64,000 nucleotides of DNA from Brachybacterium equifaecis (GTDB taxonomy: Bacteria; Actinomycetota; Actinomycetes; Actinomycetales; Dermabacteraceae), in contig NZ_JAKNCJ010000002.1 of assembly GCF_023509525.1 (NCBI RefSeq), positions 558,001-622,000 of the forward strand, read 5' to 3'. The notes beneath the pieces were generated by a model. It was not told where the DNA came from. It did no database searches and saw only the letters and a list, made by a program, of their open reading frames with translations. The position numbers were made by a program, and so were the translations under genes. Below, piece by piece: positions 45,274 through 53,904 of this stretch; the stretch's first letter is position 1, and the number at the start of each line of letters is the position of its first letter.

Positions 45274-46242
45274 TCAGGACGCGCCGTCGTCGGCCCCGTT
45301 CGACAGCGATGCGCTCAGTCCGCCCTCCACCGCGGCCGTCTGCCCCTTCCCCCGCGCCAGCACCACCGGGTGCCCGAGGAGCGGGTCGGGGATGACGTCG
45401 GCCTCGAGGTCGAACACCTCGGCCAGGATGGCCGGGGTGAGGACGTCGGCCGGGGTGCCGGAGGCGACGACCTGGCCGTGCGCCATCGCGACGATGAAGT
45501 CGGCGGTGCGGGCCGCCATGTTCAGCTCGTGCAGCACCGAGACCGTGGTCGCGCGCCGCCGCTGGCCGTCGGCACGTCCGCCGGCACGTTCGTCGGCGCC
45601 CCCGGCACCGTCGGCCGACGGATCCGGGAGGGCCCGCACCATGTCGAGCAGCTCGACCTGGTGCGACATGTCGAGGTAGCTGGTCGGCTCGTCGAGCAGC
45701 ACGATCGGGGTCTCCTGGGCGAGCACGAGCGCGAGCCACACGCGCTGGCGCTGGCCGCCGGAGAGCTCGGCGATATCGCGGCCGGCGAGCTCCACCAGCT
45801 CCGTGCGCTCGAGCGCCGAGGCGATCACCGCCTCGTCCCGGCGGGTCCTCGCGCCGAACCAGGAGCGGTGCGGGTGGCGCCCGCGCTCCACGAGCTGCTC
45901 GACGCTCATCCCCTCGGGCACCACGGGCGACTGCGGCAGCAGGGCGACGGTGCGCGCGTAGGCGCGCGCGGGCCAGCCCTCGACGGGGGTGCCGAGCACC
46001 TCGATGCTGCCGCCCATGAGGGGCAGCTGGCGCGTCAGCCCGCGCAGCAGCGTCGACTTACCGCAGCCGTTCGCGCCGATGATCGCAGTGCTCACGCCCG
46101 CGGGGATGTCGAGATCCAGGGGGCCGACGATCCGCGCGCCCCCGTAGCCGAGGCAGACCCCGCGCAGGCGGAAGGCGGGGGTGCCGGCAGCAACGGCAGC
46201 GGCGGCAGCGGGCGTGTCCGTGGATGCGCCAGTGGATTCCAT
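45274..46242 (-). CDS. Iron-siderophore ABC transporter ATP-binding protein
   Basis: A 322-residue FepC/FhuC-type ATPase. Walker A is GANGCGKST (after IIGA, about residue 52), the Q-loop lies in LLPQSPVVPEGMSVEQLVERG, the signature is LSGGQRQRVW and Walker B is IVLLDEPTSYLD. A Gly/Ala/Asp-rich insertion (about 210-232) between DMVRALPD and TTVSVLHELN is unusual. It is last in a four-gene operon (receptor, two permeases, ATPase), and ATG 46242 begins 5 nt after the permease stop. Confidence 0.9.
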   Translation of the reverse strand: MESTGASTDTPAAAAAVAAGTPAFRLRGVCLGYGGARIVGPLDLDIPAGVSTAIIGANGCGKSTLLRGLTRQLPLMGGSIEVLGTPVEGWPARAYARTVALLPQSPVVPEGMSVEQLVERGRHPHRSWFGARTRRDEAVIASALERTELVELAGRDIAELSGGQRQRVWLALVLAQETPIVLLDEPTSYLDMSHQVELLDMVRALPDPSADGAGGADERAGGRADGQRRRATTVSVLHELNMAARTADFIVAMAHGQVVASGTPADVLTPAILAEVFDLEADVIPDPLLGHPVVLARGKGQTAAVEGGLSASLSNGADDGAS

Positions 46243-46247
46243 CGCGA

Positions 46248-47339
46248 TCACACCTTCGACTTGGAGCGGATGAGGAGCCAGAGCATCAGCGGGGCGCCCG
46301 CCGCTCCGGTGAGGATGCCGGTGGGCAGGCGCACCCCGGGGATCGCCTCGGTGCCGAGGAAGTCGGCCGCCACCACGATCGCCGCGCCGACGAGCGCCGC
46401 CACCGGCAGCGAGGGCCGGCCGCCCGTCAGCCCCCGCGCGAGCGGCGTGGAGAGCAGGGCGACGAAGGCCAGCGGACCGAAGGCCGCGGTCGCCGCGGAG
46501 GCCAGCAGCGCGCCGACGACGAGGGCGAGGAAGCCTGTGCGCTCGGGGCGCGCTCCGAGGCCGTGCGCGAAGTCCGCGCCGAGGTCGGCCGGAGCGAGCG
46601 CCTGATGGATCGCGAGGCCGAGCGGCAGCAGGATGACCAGCGCGATCGCGAGCCAGGTGATGCGCGTCCAGTTCGCGGTGCTGAGCGACCCGGACGTCCA
46701 CACGGAGACGGACTGCAGATCGCCCTTCTCGAGCGAGAGCACGATCTGGGAGACGATCACCATCGCCAGGGAGCTGAGGGCGATGCCCGCGACGATCACC
46801 TTCTCGCTGCCCATCGCGGTGGTCGCCCCGCCGCTCCCGCGGGCGCCGCCGCTGCGCGCGAAGGCCAGCACGATGCCGGCGACCCCCAGTCCGCCGATCA
46901 GCGCGCCGATCGCCATCCCGGGGCCGCGCCAGCCCAGCACCGTCATGGCCACCACTGCTCCGGCCGACGCTCCCGCGGAGATGCCGATGAGGTCGGGGCT
47001 CGCCAGGGGGTTGCGCAGGGTGCGCCGGAACAGGGACCCGGAAGCCCCGAACGCGGCGCCCGCGAGAGCAGCACCGACGGCCCGCGGCAGCTTCGACTGC
47101 ATGACGATATAGGTCGCGCCGGGGATCTGCTCCCCGCCGAGGATCCTGAAGAAGTCGGGGATCGTCACGGTGTAAGCGCCGAGCAGCACTCGCACGGCCA
47201 TGAGGGCGAGGACCAGCACGGCCAGCCCCGCGACGACGAGCCGCAGTCGGCGCCTGCCGCGGCTGCGCAGCGCAGCCACCTGCTCGCGCGCGGTCGGCTG
47301 GTCTGCGGCCGCCGCGGTGCTGCACTCCCCCGCGCTCAC
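46248..47339 (-). CDS. Iron-siderophore ABC transporter permease
   Basis: A 363-residue FecCD-family membrane subunit with about ten helices. Typical segments are PRAVGAALAGAAFGASGSLFR, NPLASPDLIGISAGASAGAV and the docking-loop region GLGARPERTGFLALVVGALL. GTG 47339 overlaps the preceding permease stop as GTGA. It pairs with the next upstream permease to form the channel. Confidence 0.92.
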   Translation of the reverse strand: MSAGECSTAAAADQPTAREQVAALRSRGRRRLRLVVAGLAVLVLALMAVRVLLGAYTVTIPDFFRILGGEQIPGATYIVMQSKLPRAVGAALAGAAFGASGSLFRRTLRNPLASPDLIGISAGASAGAVVAMTVLGWRGPGMAIGALIGGLGVAGIVLAFARSGGARGSGGATTAMGSEKVIVAGIALSSLAMVIVSQIVLSLEKGDLQSVSVWTSGSLSTANWTRITWLAIALVILLPLGLAIHQALAPADLGADFAHGLGARPERTGFLALVVGALLASAATAAFGPLAFVALLSTPLARGLTGGRPSLPVAALVGAAIVVAADFLGTEAIPGVRLPTGILTGAAGAPLMLWLLIRSKSKV

Positions 47340-48391
47340 AGGGTCATCGACTTCCGCCGCAGCAGCACGAGCATGAGCGGCACGCCGAGCAGGATCGTGG
47401 TGACGCCGATGTGGATCTCCTGGGGGGCGATGACGAGCCGTCCGATCAGATCCGCGGCGAGCACGAGCGCCGCTCCCCACAGCGCCGTCGCGATCACGAG
47501 CAGACGGGTCGAGGGCGGGCGCAGGCGGCGCAGCATGTGCGGCACCATCAGGCCGACGAAGCTCACGGGCCCGGCCAGGGCCGTGGCCGCTGCGGTCATC
47601 AGCACGGTCGCGCCCAGCAGCACCGCGCGCAGGCGCTCGGGGCGGGTCCCGAGGCCGTGCGCCATGTCGTCGCCGAGCGCGATGGCGTCCATCCCGGGCG
47701 CGGAGAGCAGCACGGCGGCGATGCCGAGCACGATCACTCCCGCGAGCGCGCCGACGTCGGCCATGGAGGAGCGGGCGAGCGTGCCGATGGACCAGAAGCG
47801 GAAGCGGTCCTGGACCTGCGGGATCGCGATGATCAGGGCGCTCGTGACGGCCCCGGCCCCGGCGGAGACGGCCGCTCCGGCGAGCACGAGCGAGAGGGGC
47901 CCGGGGGCACCGCCCGCACCGGAGCTCATCCGGGTCGCGGCGCTCGCGGCGGCGTAGACGAGGACCGCGGCTCCGAGGGTGCCGGCGATCGCGAGGCCCA
48001 TCACCACGAGCACGCTGCCCGTCAGCCCGAGGCCGATGCCGAGCGCCATCGCGAGAGAGGCGCCGGCGCCGAGGCCGAGCAGGCCCGGATCGCCGAGGGG
48101 GTTGCGGGTCGCGCCCTGCATCGCGAGCCCGGAGACGGCCAGCGCGGAGCCGACGAGGATCCCGGTGAGCACGCGCGGCACGCGGTCGATGACGGCCGCC
48201 TGGTCCACGCTCGCGGCGATCGCCTCGGCCCCGTGGCCGGTCAGCAGGGAGCGCAGCGCGGTGAGGACGACGGTCCCCTCGACGCTGCGCGCCCCGAGCG
48301 CCACCGAGGCGCCCGCCAGTGCGAGGAGCACGGCGAGCGGCACGGCGGCGAACAGCACGCGGCGCGCGGTCGGGCGCCGCGTGCGGGTCAC
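47336..48391 (-). CDS. Iron-siderophore ABC transporter permease
   Basis: A 351-residue FecCD-family membrane subunit. The segments VPRVLTGILVGSALAVSGLA, MQGATRNPLGDPGLLGLGAG, the loop HGLGTRPERLRAVLLGATVL and the late GPVSFVGLMVPHMLRRL are diagnostic. GTG 48391 overlaps the binding-protein stop as GTGA, so translation is coupled through the whole operon. Confidence 0.92.
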   Translation of the reverse strand: MTRTRRPTARRVLFAAVPLAVLLALAGASVALGARSVEGTVVLTALRSLLTGHGAEAIAASVDQAAVIDRVPRVLTGILVGSALAVSGLAMQGATRNPLGDPGLLGLGAGASLAMALGIGLGLTGSVLVVMGLAIAGTLGAAVLVYAAASAATRMSSGAGGAPGPLSLVLAGAAVSAGAGAVTSALIIAIPQVQDRFRFWSIGTLARSSMADVGALAGVIVLGIAAVLLSAPGMDAIALGDDMAHGLGTRPERLRAVLLGATVLMTAAATALAGPVSFVGLMVPHMLRRLRPPSTRLLVIATALWGAALVLAADLIGRLVIAPQEIHIGVTTILLGVPLMLVLLRRKSMTL

Positions 48392-49473
48392 AGGCTCTTG
48401 GACTTCTGCGCTGCGGCGACGATCTCGGGGACGACGTTCTCGATCGCCCACGGGATCGACAGCGGCGAGGCGGCAGAGATCGAGAGCACCTCGGCGGCGT
48501 CGGACTGCGCGACGAACGTGCCGTTCTTGATCGCGGGGATCTGGCCGAGCAGCGGATCCGCGACGACCGCATCCACGGCGGCGGCGTCGTTGAACCAGGA
48601 CAGGAGGACGTCCGAGACGAGCTCGTCGGCCTTCTCGGCGGACCACGACATGAAGAAGGCGCCGTCGGCGGGCTGGTTCTCCGTGACGACGGGGGCGTTG
48701 ACCATGCCGAGCTGCTGCAGGAACTTCGGGCGGTTGTCCGCATCGGTGTAGATCGAGATCTGATCCGCGGCGGTGGGATCGATGGTGCCGTAGATGAAGG
48801 TCGTGCCCTCGAGCGCGGGATTGTCGGCCGCAGCGGTGCTCATCGCCCCCTCGACGTCCTCGATCAGCGCGGCGGCGGCGTCCTCCCGGGCGAGGGCTTC
48901 GCCGACGAGCGTCACGGAGTCCTGCCACGAGGTCGACCAGGGGCCCGAGCCCTCCGGGTAGGCGAGGGTCGGGGCGATCGCCTCGAGAGCGGCGTACTGC
49001 TCGGCATCCAGGCCCGAGTAGGCGGCGACGATGAGGTCGGGGGTGAGGGCAGCGATCGCGTCGGTGGCGATGCCGTCGGTGGCGGAGAACTGCTCGGGGG
49101 CGGTGCCGCCCTGCTTCTCCAGCTCCGCGTCGAACCAGTCGGTCGACTTCGCGTCGTTGCCGCCCCAGGTGACGGACTCGACGCCGACGGGCACCACGCC
49201 GAGCGCGAGGACGACGTCGGGGTTCACCCAGGAGATCGTGACGACGCGCTTCGGCTCGGCAGGGATGACCGTCTCGCCGAGGGCGTGCTTCACCGTGCGC
49301 GGGTAGGAGCCCGCGGCGGCGCCGCCGTCGGAGCTGCCGGCCGCCGTGCCCGCGGAGTCGCCCGTGCTGGGGCCCGTGGTGCAGGCGGCGAGGAGGGCGG
49401 CCATGCCGGCAGCGCCTGCGCCGAGGAGGGAGCGGCGGGCGAGGGAGCCGGAAGCGGTGGTGCGAGGGGTCAC
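48388..49473 (-). CDS. Iron-siderophore ABC transporter substrate-binding lipoprotein
   Basis: A 361-residue extracellular receptor. It has twin arginines early (SLARRSLLGAG) and lipobox LLAAC (Cys31), then the FepB/FhuD-type fold: PKRVVTISWVNPDVVLALGV, DAIAALTPDLIVAAYSGL and the long helix NPALEGTTFIYGTID. GTG 49473 follows AAAGGA. An iron box lies 87 bp upstream, so the operon should be repressed when iron is plentiful. Confidence 0.9.
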   Translation of the reverse strand: MTPRTTASGSLARRSLLGAGAAGMAALLAACTTGPSTGDSAGTAAGSSDGGAAAGSYPRTVKHALGETVIPAEPKRVVTISWVNPDVVLALGVVPVGVESVTWGGNDAKSTDWFDAELEKQGGTAPEQFSATDGIATDAIAALTPDLIVAAYSGLDAEQYAALEAIAPTLAYPEGSGPWSTSWQDSVTLVGEALAREDAAAALIEDVEGAMSTAAADNPALEGTTFIYGTIDPTAADQISIYTDADNRPKFLQQLGMVNAPVVTENQPADGAFFMSWSAEKADELVSDVLLSWFNDAAAVDAVVADPLLGQIPAIKNGTFVAQSDAAEVLSISAASPLSIPWAIENVVPEIVAAAQKSKSL

Positions 49474-49559
49474 GAGGGGTCCTTTCCCAGGCGAGCGCAG
49501 GTCAACGGGCAGATCCTGCCGCGCTGGGCCGACGGCGCTCGCGCCGACCGACCTTAACC

Positions 49560-49578
49560 AAGGTAAGCCTTGCCTTCC
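49560..49578. promoter_or_regulatory. DtxR/IdeR-type iron box
   Basis: AAGGTAAGCCTTGCCTTCC has the AGGTAAG/CTTNCCT symmetry of the actinobacterial iron-repressor operator. It is placed upstream of the siderophore receptor gene on the minus strand, where a DtxR-like protein with Fe2+ would block the operon promoter. Confidence 0.7.
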
Positions 49579-49689
49579 CTTGGTGCCAACCCGGGTGCGC
49601 GTGGGGTGGGCTACAAGGCGCCGCCACCGTCCGGAGCACGCGAATGGCCGCCCGCCCCGTGGGGCGGACGGCCGCTGCGGCGAGGAGGC

Positions 49690-50541
49690 TCAGAAGGCCG
49701 GGATGACCGAGCCGTCGGTGTAGGTGTCCTCGATGAACTTCTTGACCTCGGCGGAGTGCAGGAGCTCGTCGAGCTTCACGAGTGCGGCGTTGTCCTTGTC
49801 GGCCTCGCGCACCACGAGCATGTTCGCGTAGGGGCTGTCCTCGTTCTTCTCGAGGATGAGGGCCTCCTCGGACGGCTTGATGCCGGCCTCGAGGGCGTAG
49901 TTGCCGTTGACGACGCCCGCGGCGAAGTCGCCGAGCGCGCGCGGGATCTGCGCGGCCTCGATCTCGGTGAAGACGAGGTTCTTCGGGTTCTCGGCGACGT
50001 CGGCCGGGGTGGCGGCGGTGACCTTCACGCCGTCCTTCAGCGTGATGATGTCGTAGCTCGCGAGCAGGCCGAGGCCGCGGCCGCGGTTGGTGGGGTCGTT
50101 CGCGATCGCGATCTCCCCGCCCTCGGGCAGCTCGTCGATGCTCTTGAGCGTCGCGGAGTACAGGCCGAGCGGCTCGATGTGGATGCCGGCGTAGCCGTGG
50201 AACTGGTAGCCGTTCTCCTCGACCTGGGTCTCCAGGTAGGGGACGTTCTGGAAGTAGTTGGCGTCGATCTCGCCGCTCTCGAGCACCTGGTTCGGGATGA
50301 TGTAGTCGGTGTACTCGGTGATCGTGAGCTTCAGCTTCGCGGCCTCGGCGAGGTTGTCCGAGACGAACTTCAGGATCTCGGCGTGGGGGGCGGGCGAGGC
50401 GCCGACGGTGATCGCGGTGACACCGCCCTCCTCCTTCGGGCCCTCGGTCGCGGAGCCGCCGGCGCCGCAGGCGGCGAGCGCGAGGGCGGCGGAGCCCGCG
50501 CCGGATGCGGCGAGGACGGAGCGTCGGGTGAAGCGGGTCAT
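49690..50541 (-). CDS. metQ: Methionine ABC transporter substrate-binding lipoprotein
   Basis: A 283-residue NlpA/MetQ-type receptor. Lipobox ALAAC (Cys25) is followed by TAITVGASPAPHAEILKFVS, TITEYTDYIIPNQVLESGEI, DANYFQNVPYLE and NDPTNRGRGLGLLASYDIIT, all characteristic of methionine receptors. It lies 94 nt downstream of metI in the order metN-metI-metQ. ATG 50541 follows AAGGAG. Confidence 0.94.
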   Translation of the reverse strand: MTRFTRRSVLAASGAGSAALALAACGAGGSATEGPKEEGGVTAITVGASPAPHAEILKFVSDNLAEAAKLKLTITEYTDYIIPNQVLESGEIDANYFQNVPYLETQVEENGYQFHGYAGIHIEPLGLYSATLKSIDELPEGGEIAIANDPTNRGRGLGLLASYDIITLKDGVKVTAATPADVAENPKNLVFTEIEAAQIPRALGDFAAGVVNGNYALEAGIKPSEEALILEKNEDSPYANMLVVREADKDNAALVKLDELLHSAEVKKFIEDTYTDGSVIPAF

Positions 50542-50635
50542 GGGTGTCTCCTTGGGGATTCGGACTGCGGGGATGCGGGGAGGGATCGTCGGGCGCGCGC
50601 ACAGGGCCGAGGGCCGGGAGCGCGCGGGGCGGGGC

Positions 50636-51343
50636 TCAGCTGCGGGCGCGGTGGTCGACCTGGCGGGCGAGCCGGGACCCGATCATCTGGACGGCGATCA
50701 CGATGGCCACGAGCATGACCACGGTCGCGACCATCACCACGTTGTCGTAGCTCTGGTAGCCGCGGCGGTTCGCGAGATCGCCGAGACCCTTGCCGCCGAC
50801 GACGCCGGCCATGGCCGTGTAGCCGATGACCGCGATGGTGGTCGTGGTCAGGGAGCCGACGATGCCGGGCAGCGCCTCGGGCAGCAGCACCTGGCGGATC
50901 ACCTGCCAGCGGCTCGCGCCCATCATCTGCACCGCCTCGATCTTGCCGGCGGCGACCTCGTTGAGGTTGATCTCGATCATGCGCGCGAGGAACGGGATCG
51001 CGGAGATCGTCAGCACGAAGATCGCGGCCTCGGGGCCGGTCACCCGGCCCACGACGAACCGCGTCACCGGCATCAGCGCGATGATCAGTATGATGAAGGG
51101 GAACGAGCGGCCGACGTTCACGATGAACCCGACGATCCGGTTCGTCCAGCGTGCAGCTCGCGACGTCGCGCTCGCGCGCTCGGTCTCGTAGAGGAGCACG
51201 CCGAGCGGCAGGCCGATGATCGTGGCCAGCAGCATCGAGACGGCCGTCATGTAGAGCGTGATCAGCGTGTTCGACCACAGCGAGCTGTTCGAGTCCCACG
51301 TGGTGAACGCGGAGTTCGAGAACCATTCCTGGAGCACGCCCAT
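50636..51343 (-). CDS. metI: Methionine ABC transporter permease
   Basis: A 235-residue permease. The segments NTLITLYMTAVSMLLATIIG, GLPLGVLLYETERA, VNVGRSFPFIILIIALMPVT and docking loop EAVQMMGASRWQVIRQVLLP identify MetI. Its ATG at 51343 shares one base with the metN stop (TGATG), so it is co-translated with the ATPase. Confidence 0.94.
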   Translation of the reverse strand: MGVLQEWFSNSAFTTWDSNSSLWSNTLITLYMTAVSMLLATIIGLPLGVLLYETERASATSRAARWTNRIVGFIVNVGRSFPFIILIIALMPVTRFVVGRVTGPEAAIFVLTISAIPFLARMIEINLNEVAAGKIEAVQMMGASRWQVIRQVLLPEALPGIVGSLTTTTIAVIGYTAMAGVVGGKGLGDLANRRGYQSYDNVVMVATVVMLVAIVIAVQMIGSRLARQVDHRARS

Positions 51344-52371
51344 CAGGCGATCGCCTCCTTCGCGACGACGCCGCGCGCCTCGAGCTCGGACAGGAAGCGG
51401 GCGAGGCCCGCATCGCTGATCGCGGCGCCGGACTCGTTGCGCAGGGCGAGCTGCACGCGGCCGACCTGTCGGCCCGCGATGGTCTCGATGGTGCCCGCGA
51501 CGATAGTGGCGACGGCGCCGTGCTCGGCCGCGAGACGCACGAGGTCCTCGCTCGAGCGGGGGCCGTCCGGGAACTTCGGGTTCTCTCCGTAGTCGCAGTC
51601 GACCAAGCGCGCATCGATGCCGGTCGGGGCCGGGGGCAGCGGGATCAGCTCCGCGGAGAGCGGGCCGTGCGGATCCGAGGCCACATCGACCAGGGAGCCC
51701 GACTGCACGACCCGGCCGCCCTCGAGCAGGGTCACCGAGTCGCAGATCTCGCGCACCACGCTCATCTCGTGCGTGATCATCAGGACCGTGATCCCGAGCC
51801 GGTCGCGCAGGTCGCGGATGAGGGAGAGGATCTGGCGGGTGGTGCCGGGGTCCAGAGCGCTGGTGGGCTCGTCGCACAGCAGCACCTTGGGCTCCGCGGC
51901 GAGTCCGCGCGCGATGCCGACGCGCTGGATCTGCCCGCCGGAGAGCTGCGCGGGGTGGTTGTGCTCGCGCCCCTGCAGGCCGACGAGCTCCACGAGCTCT
52001 GCGACGCGCTTCGCGCGGGCGGTGCGATCCACGCCCGCGATCTCCAGCGGGTGCGCGATGTTCCGCGCGGCCGAGCGGGAGTCCAGCAGGTTCGCGTGCT
52101 GGAAGACCATGCCGAGGTTCCGGCGCGCGGCGCGCAGCTCGGCGCCCTCGAGCGCGGCGATGTCGGTGCCGTCGATCCGGACGTGCCCGCTCGTGGGCTT
52201 CTCCAGACCGGTGAGGCAGCGGATGAGCGTGGACTTGCCGGCGCCGGAGCGGCCGACGATGCCGTGGATCTGCCCCGCGCCGACATGCAGATCGATGCCG
52301 TCGAGCGCGATGACGGGATCTCCCCCGCCGGGCGCGGGGAAGACCTTGGTGAGGCCTTCGAGAGTGATCAC
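51343..52371 (-). CDS. metN: Methionine ABC transporter ATP-binding protein with NIL domain
   Basis: A 342-residue ATPase. Walker A is GRSGAGKST, signature LSGGQIQRVGIARGL, Walker [13 protein letters not shown]-loop THEM. The C-terminal about 80 residues (VRLAAEHGAVATIVAGTIET onward) form the NIL domain that binds methionine and inhibits transport when it is abundant inside. The GTG start at 52371 has only GGGAG 2 nt upstream, too close for a normal ribosome site; a 22-codon mini-ORF overlaps it as GTGA and may couple translation. No SAM riboswitch or S-box is evident upstream. Confidence 0.93.
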   Translation of the reverse strand: MITLEGLTKVFPAPGGGDPVIALDGIDLHVGAGQIHGIVGRSGAGKSTLIRCLTGLEKPTSGHVRIDGTDIAALEGAELRAARRNLGMVFQHANLLDSRSAARNIAHPLEIAGVDRTARAKRVAELVELVGLQGREHNHPAQLSGGQIQRVGIARGLAAEPKVLLCDEPTSALDPGTTRQILSLIRDLRDRLGITVLMITHEMSVVREICDSVTLLEGGRVVQSGSLVDVASDPHGPLSAELIPLPPAPTGIDARLVDCDYGENPKFPDGPRSSEDLVRLAAEHGAVATIVAGTIETIAGRQVGRVQLALRNESGAAISDAGLARFLSELEARGVVAKEAIA

Positions 52372-52436
52372 GTCTCCCAGTGAACCAGGGGTGCCCGACG
52401 CTCGGACAGCCAGAGTTCACATACTGAAATATTCAC
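52368..52436 (-). CDS. 22-codon upstream ORF overlapping metN
   Basis: GTG 52436 to TGA 52368 encodes a 22-residue peptide (NISVCELWLSERRAPLVHWE core) whose stop overlaps the metN start as GTGA. It might provide ribosomes to metN, which lacks a well-spaced ribosome site. The peptide has no methionine run, and I see no ribosome site for the GTG itself, so the call is tentative. Confidence 0.25.
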   Translation of the reverse strand: MNISVCELWLSERRAPLVHWET

Positions 52437-52514
52437 GGGGGGATCGTGGGCGGGTTCACGGGTAGGGGGGGGTGCAGCGGTGGGGGCAGAGGCCCCACGC
52501 GAGTCGCGGCGGCA

Positions 52515-52706
52515 TGGCGCCGCGCACGTGGCCGTCGGAATCCCCGCACCGCCGCGATCGAGGTGTACGTGAACGTCGGAATCCTCTCGCTGCCGCGATC
52601 GAGGTGTAGGTGGCCGTCGGAATGACACCCGCATTCCGACGTTCTCCGACACCTCGATGCCCTCGCCGAGCCGTCGCCACATCGAGGCGTACCTGGCGGT
52701 CGGAAT
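52515..52706. repeat. 41-bp-period repeat array 1 (three direct units, one inverted, one extra)
   Basis: Units of 27 nt with consensus GATCGAGGTGTACGTG...GTCGGAAT start at 52515 (degenerate left half), 52556 and 52597, exactly 41 bp apart and separated by 14-nt GC-rich linkers. An inverted copy follows at 52633-52658 (ATTCCGAC...ACACCTCGAT), making a hairpin with the third unit. Another direct copy is at 52681-52706. The array occupies the 537-bp gap (52372-52908) between metN and the ABC-2 exporter ATPase; no gene other than the metN-linked mini-ORF is supportable there. Confidence 0.88.
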
Positions 52707-52815
52707 CCCCGCCCATACCGACGCCCACGTACGCCCCGCCCTGCCGCGTCCCGCCAGGGCCGGCCCAGCTCTCCCGCTCCGGACCTGGACAGTGCCGACA
52801 CCCCCACGCCCACCC

Positions 52816-52829
52816 ATGACAGATGTCAT
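52816..52829. promoter_or_regulatory. Inverted repeat ATGACA-GA-TGTCAT
   Basis: A perfect 6-2-6 inverted repeat 80 bp upstream of the exporter ATPase start. NarL/LuxR-class regulators bind boxes of this size, and such a regulator is encoded at the end of the same gene set, so it is a candidate autoregulatory site. Confidence 0.4.
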
Positions 52830-52908
52830 CCCCGACCCGTGAAGAGCCCACCCGCAGTCATGAGACCCGGCACTCCCGCCCGCAGCCCAACCCGTGAAGA
52901 GCGGAGCC

Positions 52909-53904
52909 ATGAGCACGACACACCTCTCCCCCGCCCTTCCAGACCCCGCAGATCAGAGCGCCGACCTCGTCATCCGCGCCCGCGGCCTCGAGCGCCGCTA
53001 CGGCACCGGCCGCACAGCCCACCTCGCCGTCGCCGGCATCGACCTGTCGATCCTCCGCGGCGAGCTGTTCGCCCTGCTCGGCACCAATGGCGCCGGCAAG
53101 ACCTCGACCCTCGAGATGCTCGAAGGGCTCGCCCGTCCGACCGGCGGCACCCTCGCCGTCCTCGGCGGCGATCCCTTCCGCGACCGCAGGAGCATCCGCC
53201 CCCGCCAGGGCCTCATGCTCCAGACCGGCGGCTTCCCCGCTGATCTGACGGCGCGCGAGGCGCTCGCCATGTGGTGCTCCACCCTCACCCGCGCGCGTCC
53301 CGTCGCAGACCTGCTGGAGGACGTGGAGCTCGCACATCGCGCCTCCACCCGCATCTCCTCGCTGTCCGGCGGCGAGGTGCGGCGCCTCGACCTCGCCTGC
53401 GCGATCGCAGGAGACCCCGAGCTGCTGTTCCTGGACGAGCCGACCACGGGACTGGATCCCGAGTCCCGCGCTCGCGCCCAGCACCTCATCAGCGGCCTGC
53501 GCGAGCGCGGCACCACGATCGTGCTGACCACCCACTACCTCGACGAGGCGGAGGCCCTGGCGGACCGGATCGCGATCATGCACCGCGGCCGGATCGAGCG
53601 CGAGGGCGATCTCGCCGAGGTGATCGCCGGGCACCCCGCCCGCATCCGCTTCACCGCGAGGGCCGACATCCCGGCTCTCCCGCAGCTTGCCGGCGCTGCG
53701 CAGCAGGTCAACTCCCGGGGCGCCGCGGCCGTGGAGATCTCCACCGATCGACTGCAGGAGGACCTCGGCGAGCTCCTCGCCTGGGCCAGCCGCCACGACC
53801 TGGCTCTGCAGGACCTCGACGCCCGCGCCCCCAGCCTCGAATCCGTCTTCCTCGGCATCGCCGACGACACCCCCGCCGACTCCTCCGAAGGGATCTCTCG
53901 ATGA
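52909..53904 (+). CDS. ABC-2-type exporter ATP-binding protein
   Basis: A 331-residue ATPase (daunorubicin-resistance/DrrA-like class). Walker A is GTNGAGKTS (about residue 62), the signature is LSGGEVRRLDLACAI, Walker B ELLFLDEPTTGLDPES, H-loop TTHYLDEAEALADR. A C-terminal domain (about 240-320) follows, as in exporters. ATG 52909 is preferred to a GTG five codons earlier; GGAG lies immediately before it. Its stop overlaps the permease ATG. Cargo could be an antibiotic, peptide or lipid; neighbours do not show which. Confidence 0.88.
   Translation: MSTTHLSPALPDPADQSADLVIRARGLERRYGTGRTAHLAVAGIDLSILRGELFALLGTNGAGKTSTLEMLEGLARPTGGTLAVLGGDPFRDRRSIRPRQGLMLQTGGFPADLTAREALAMWCSTLTRARPVADLLEDVELAHRASTRISSLSGGEVRRLDLACAIAGDPELLFLDEPTTGLDPESRARAQHLISGLRERGTTIVLTTHYLDEAEALADRIAIMHRGRIEREGDLAEVIAGHPARIRFTARADIPALPQLAGAAQQVNSRGAAAVEISTDRLQEDLGELLAWASRHDLALQDLDARAPSLESVFLGIADDTPADSSEGISR

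Noticed and set aside
52372-52520. SAM riboswitch or McbR-type site upstream of metN
   Set aside because: No conserved riboswitch core or TAGAC-N6-GTCTA box could be found by eye.
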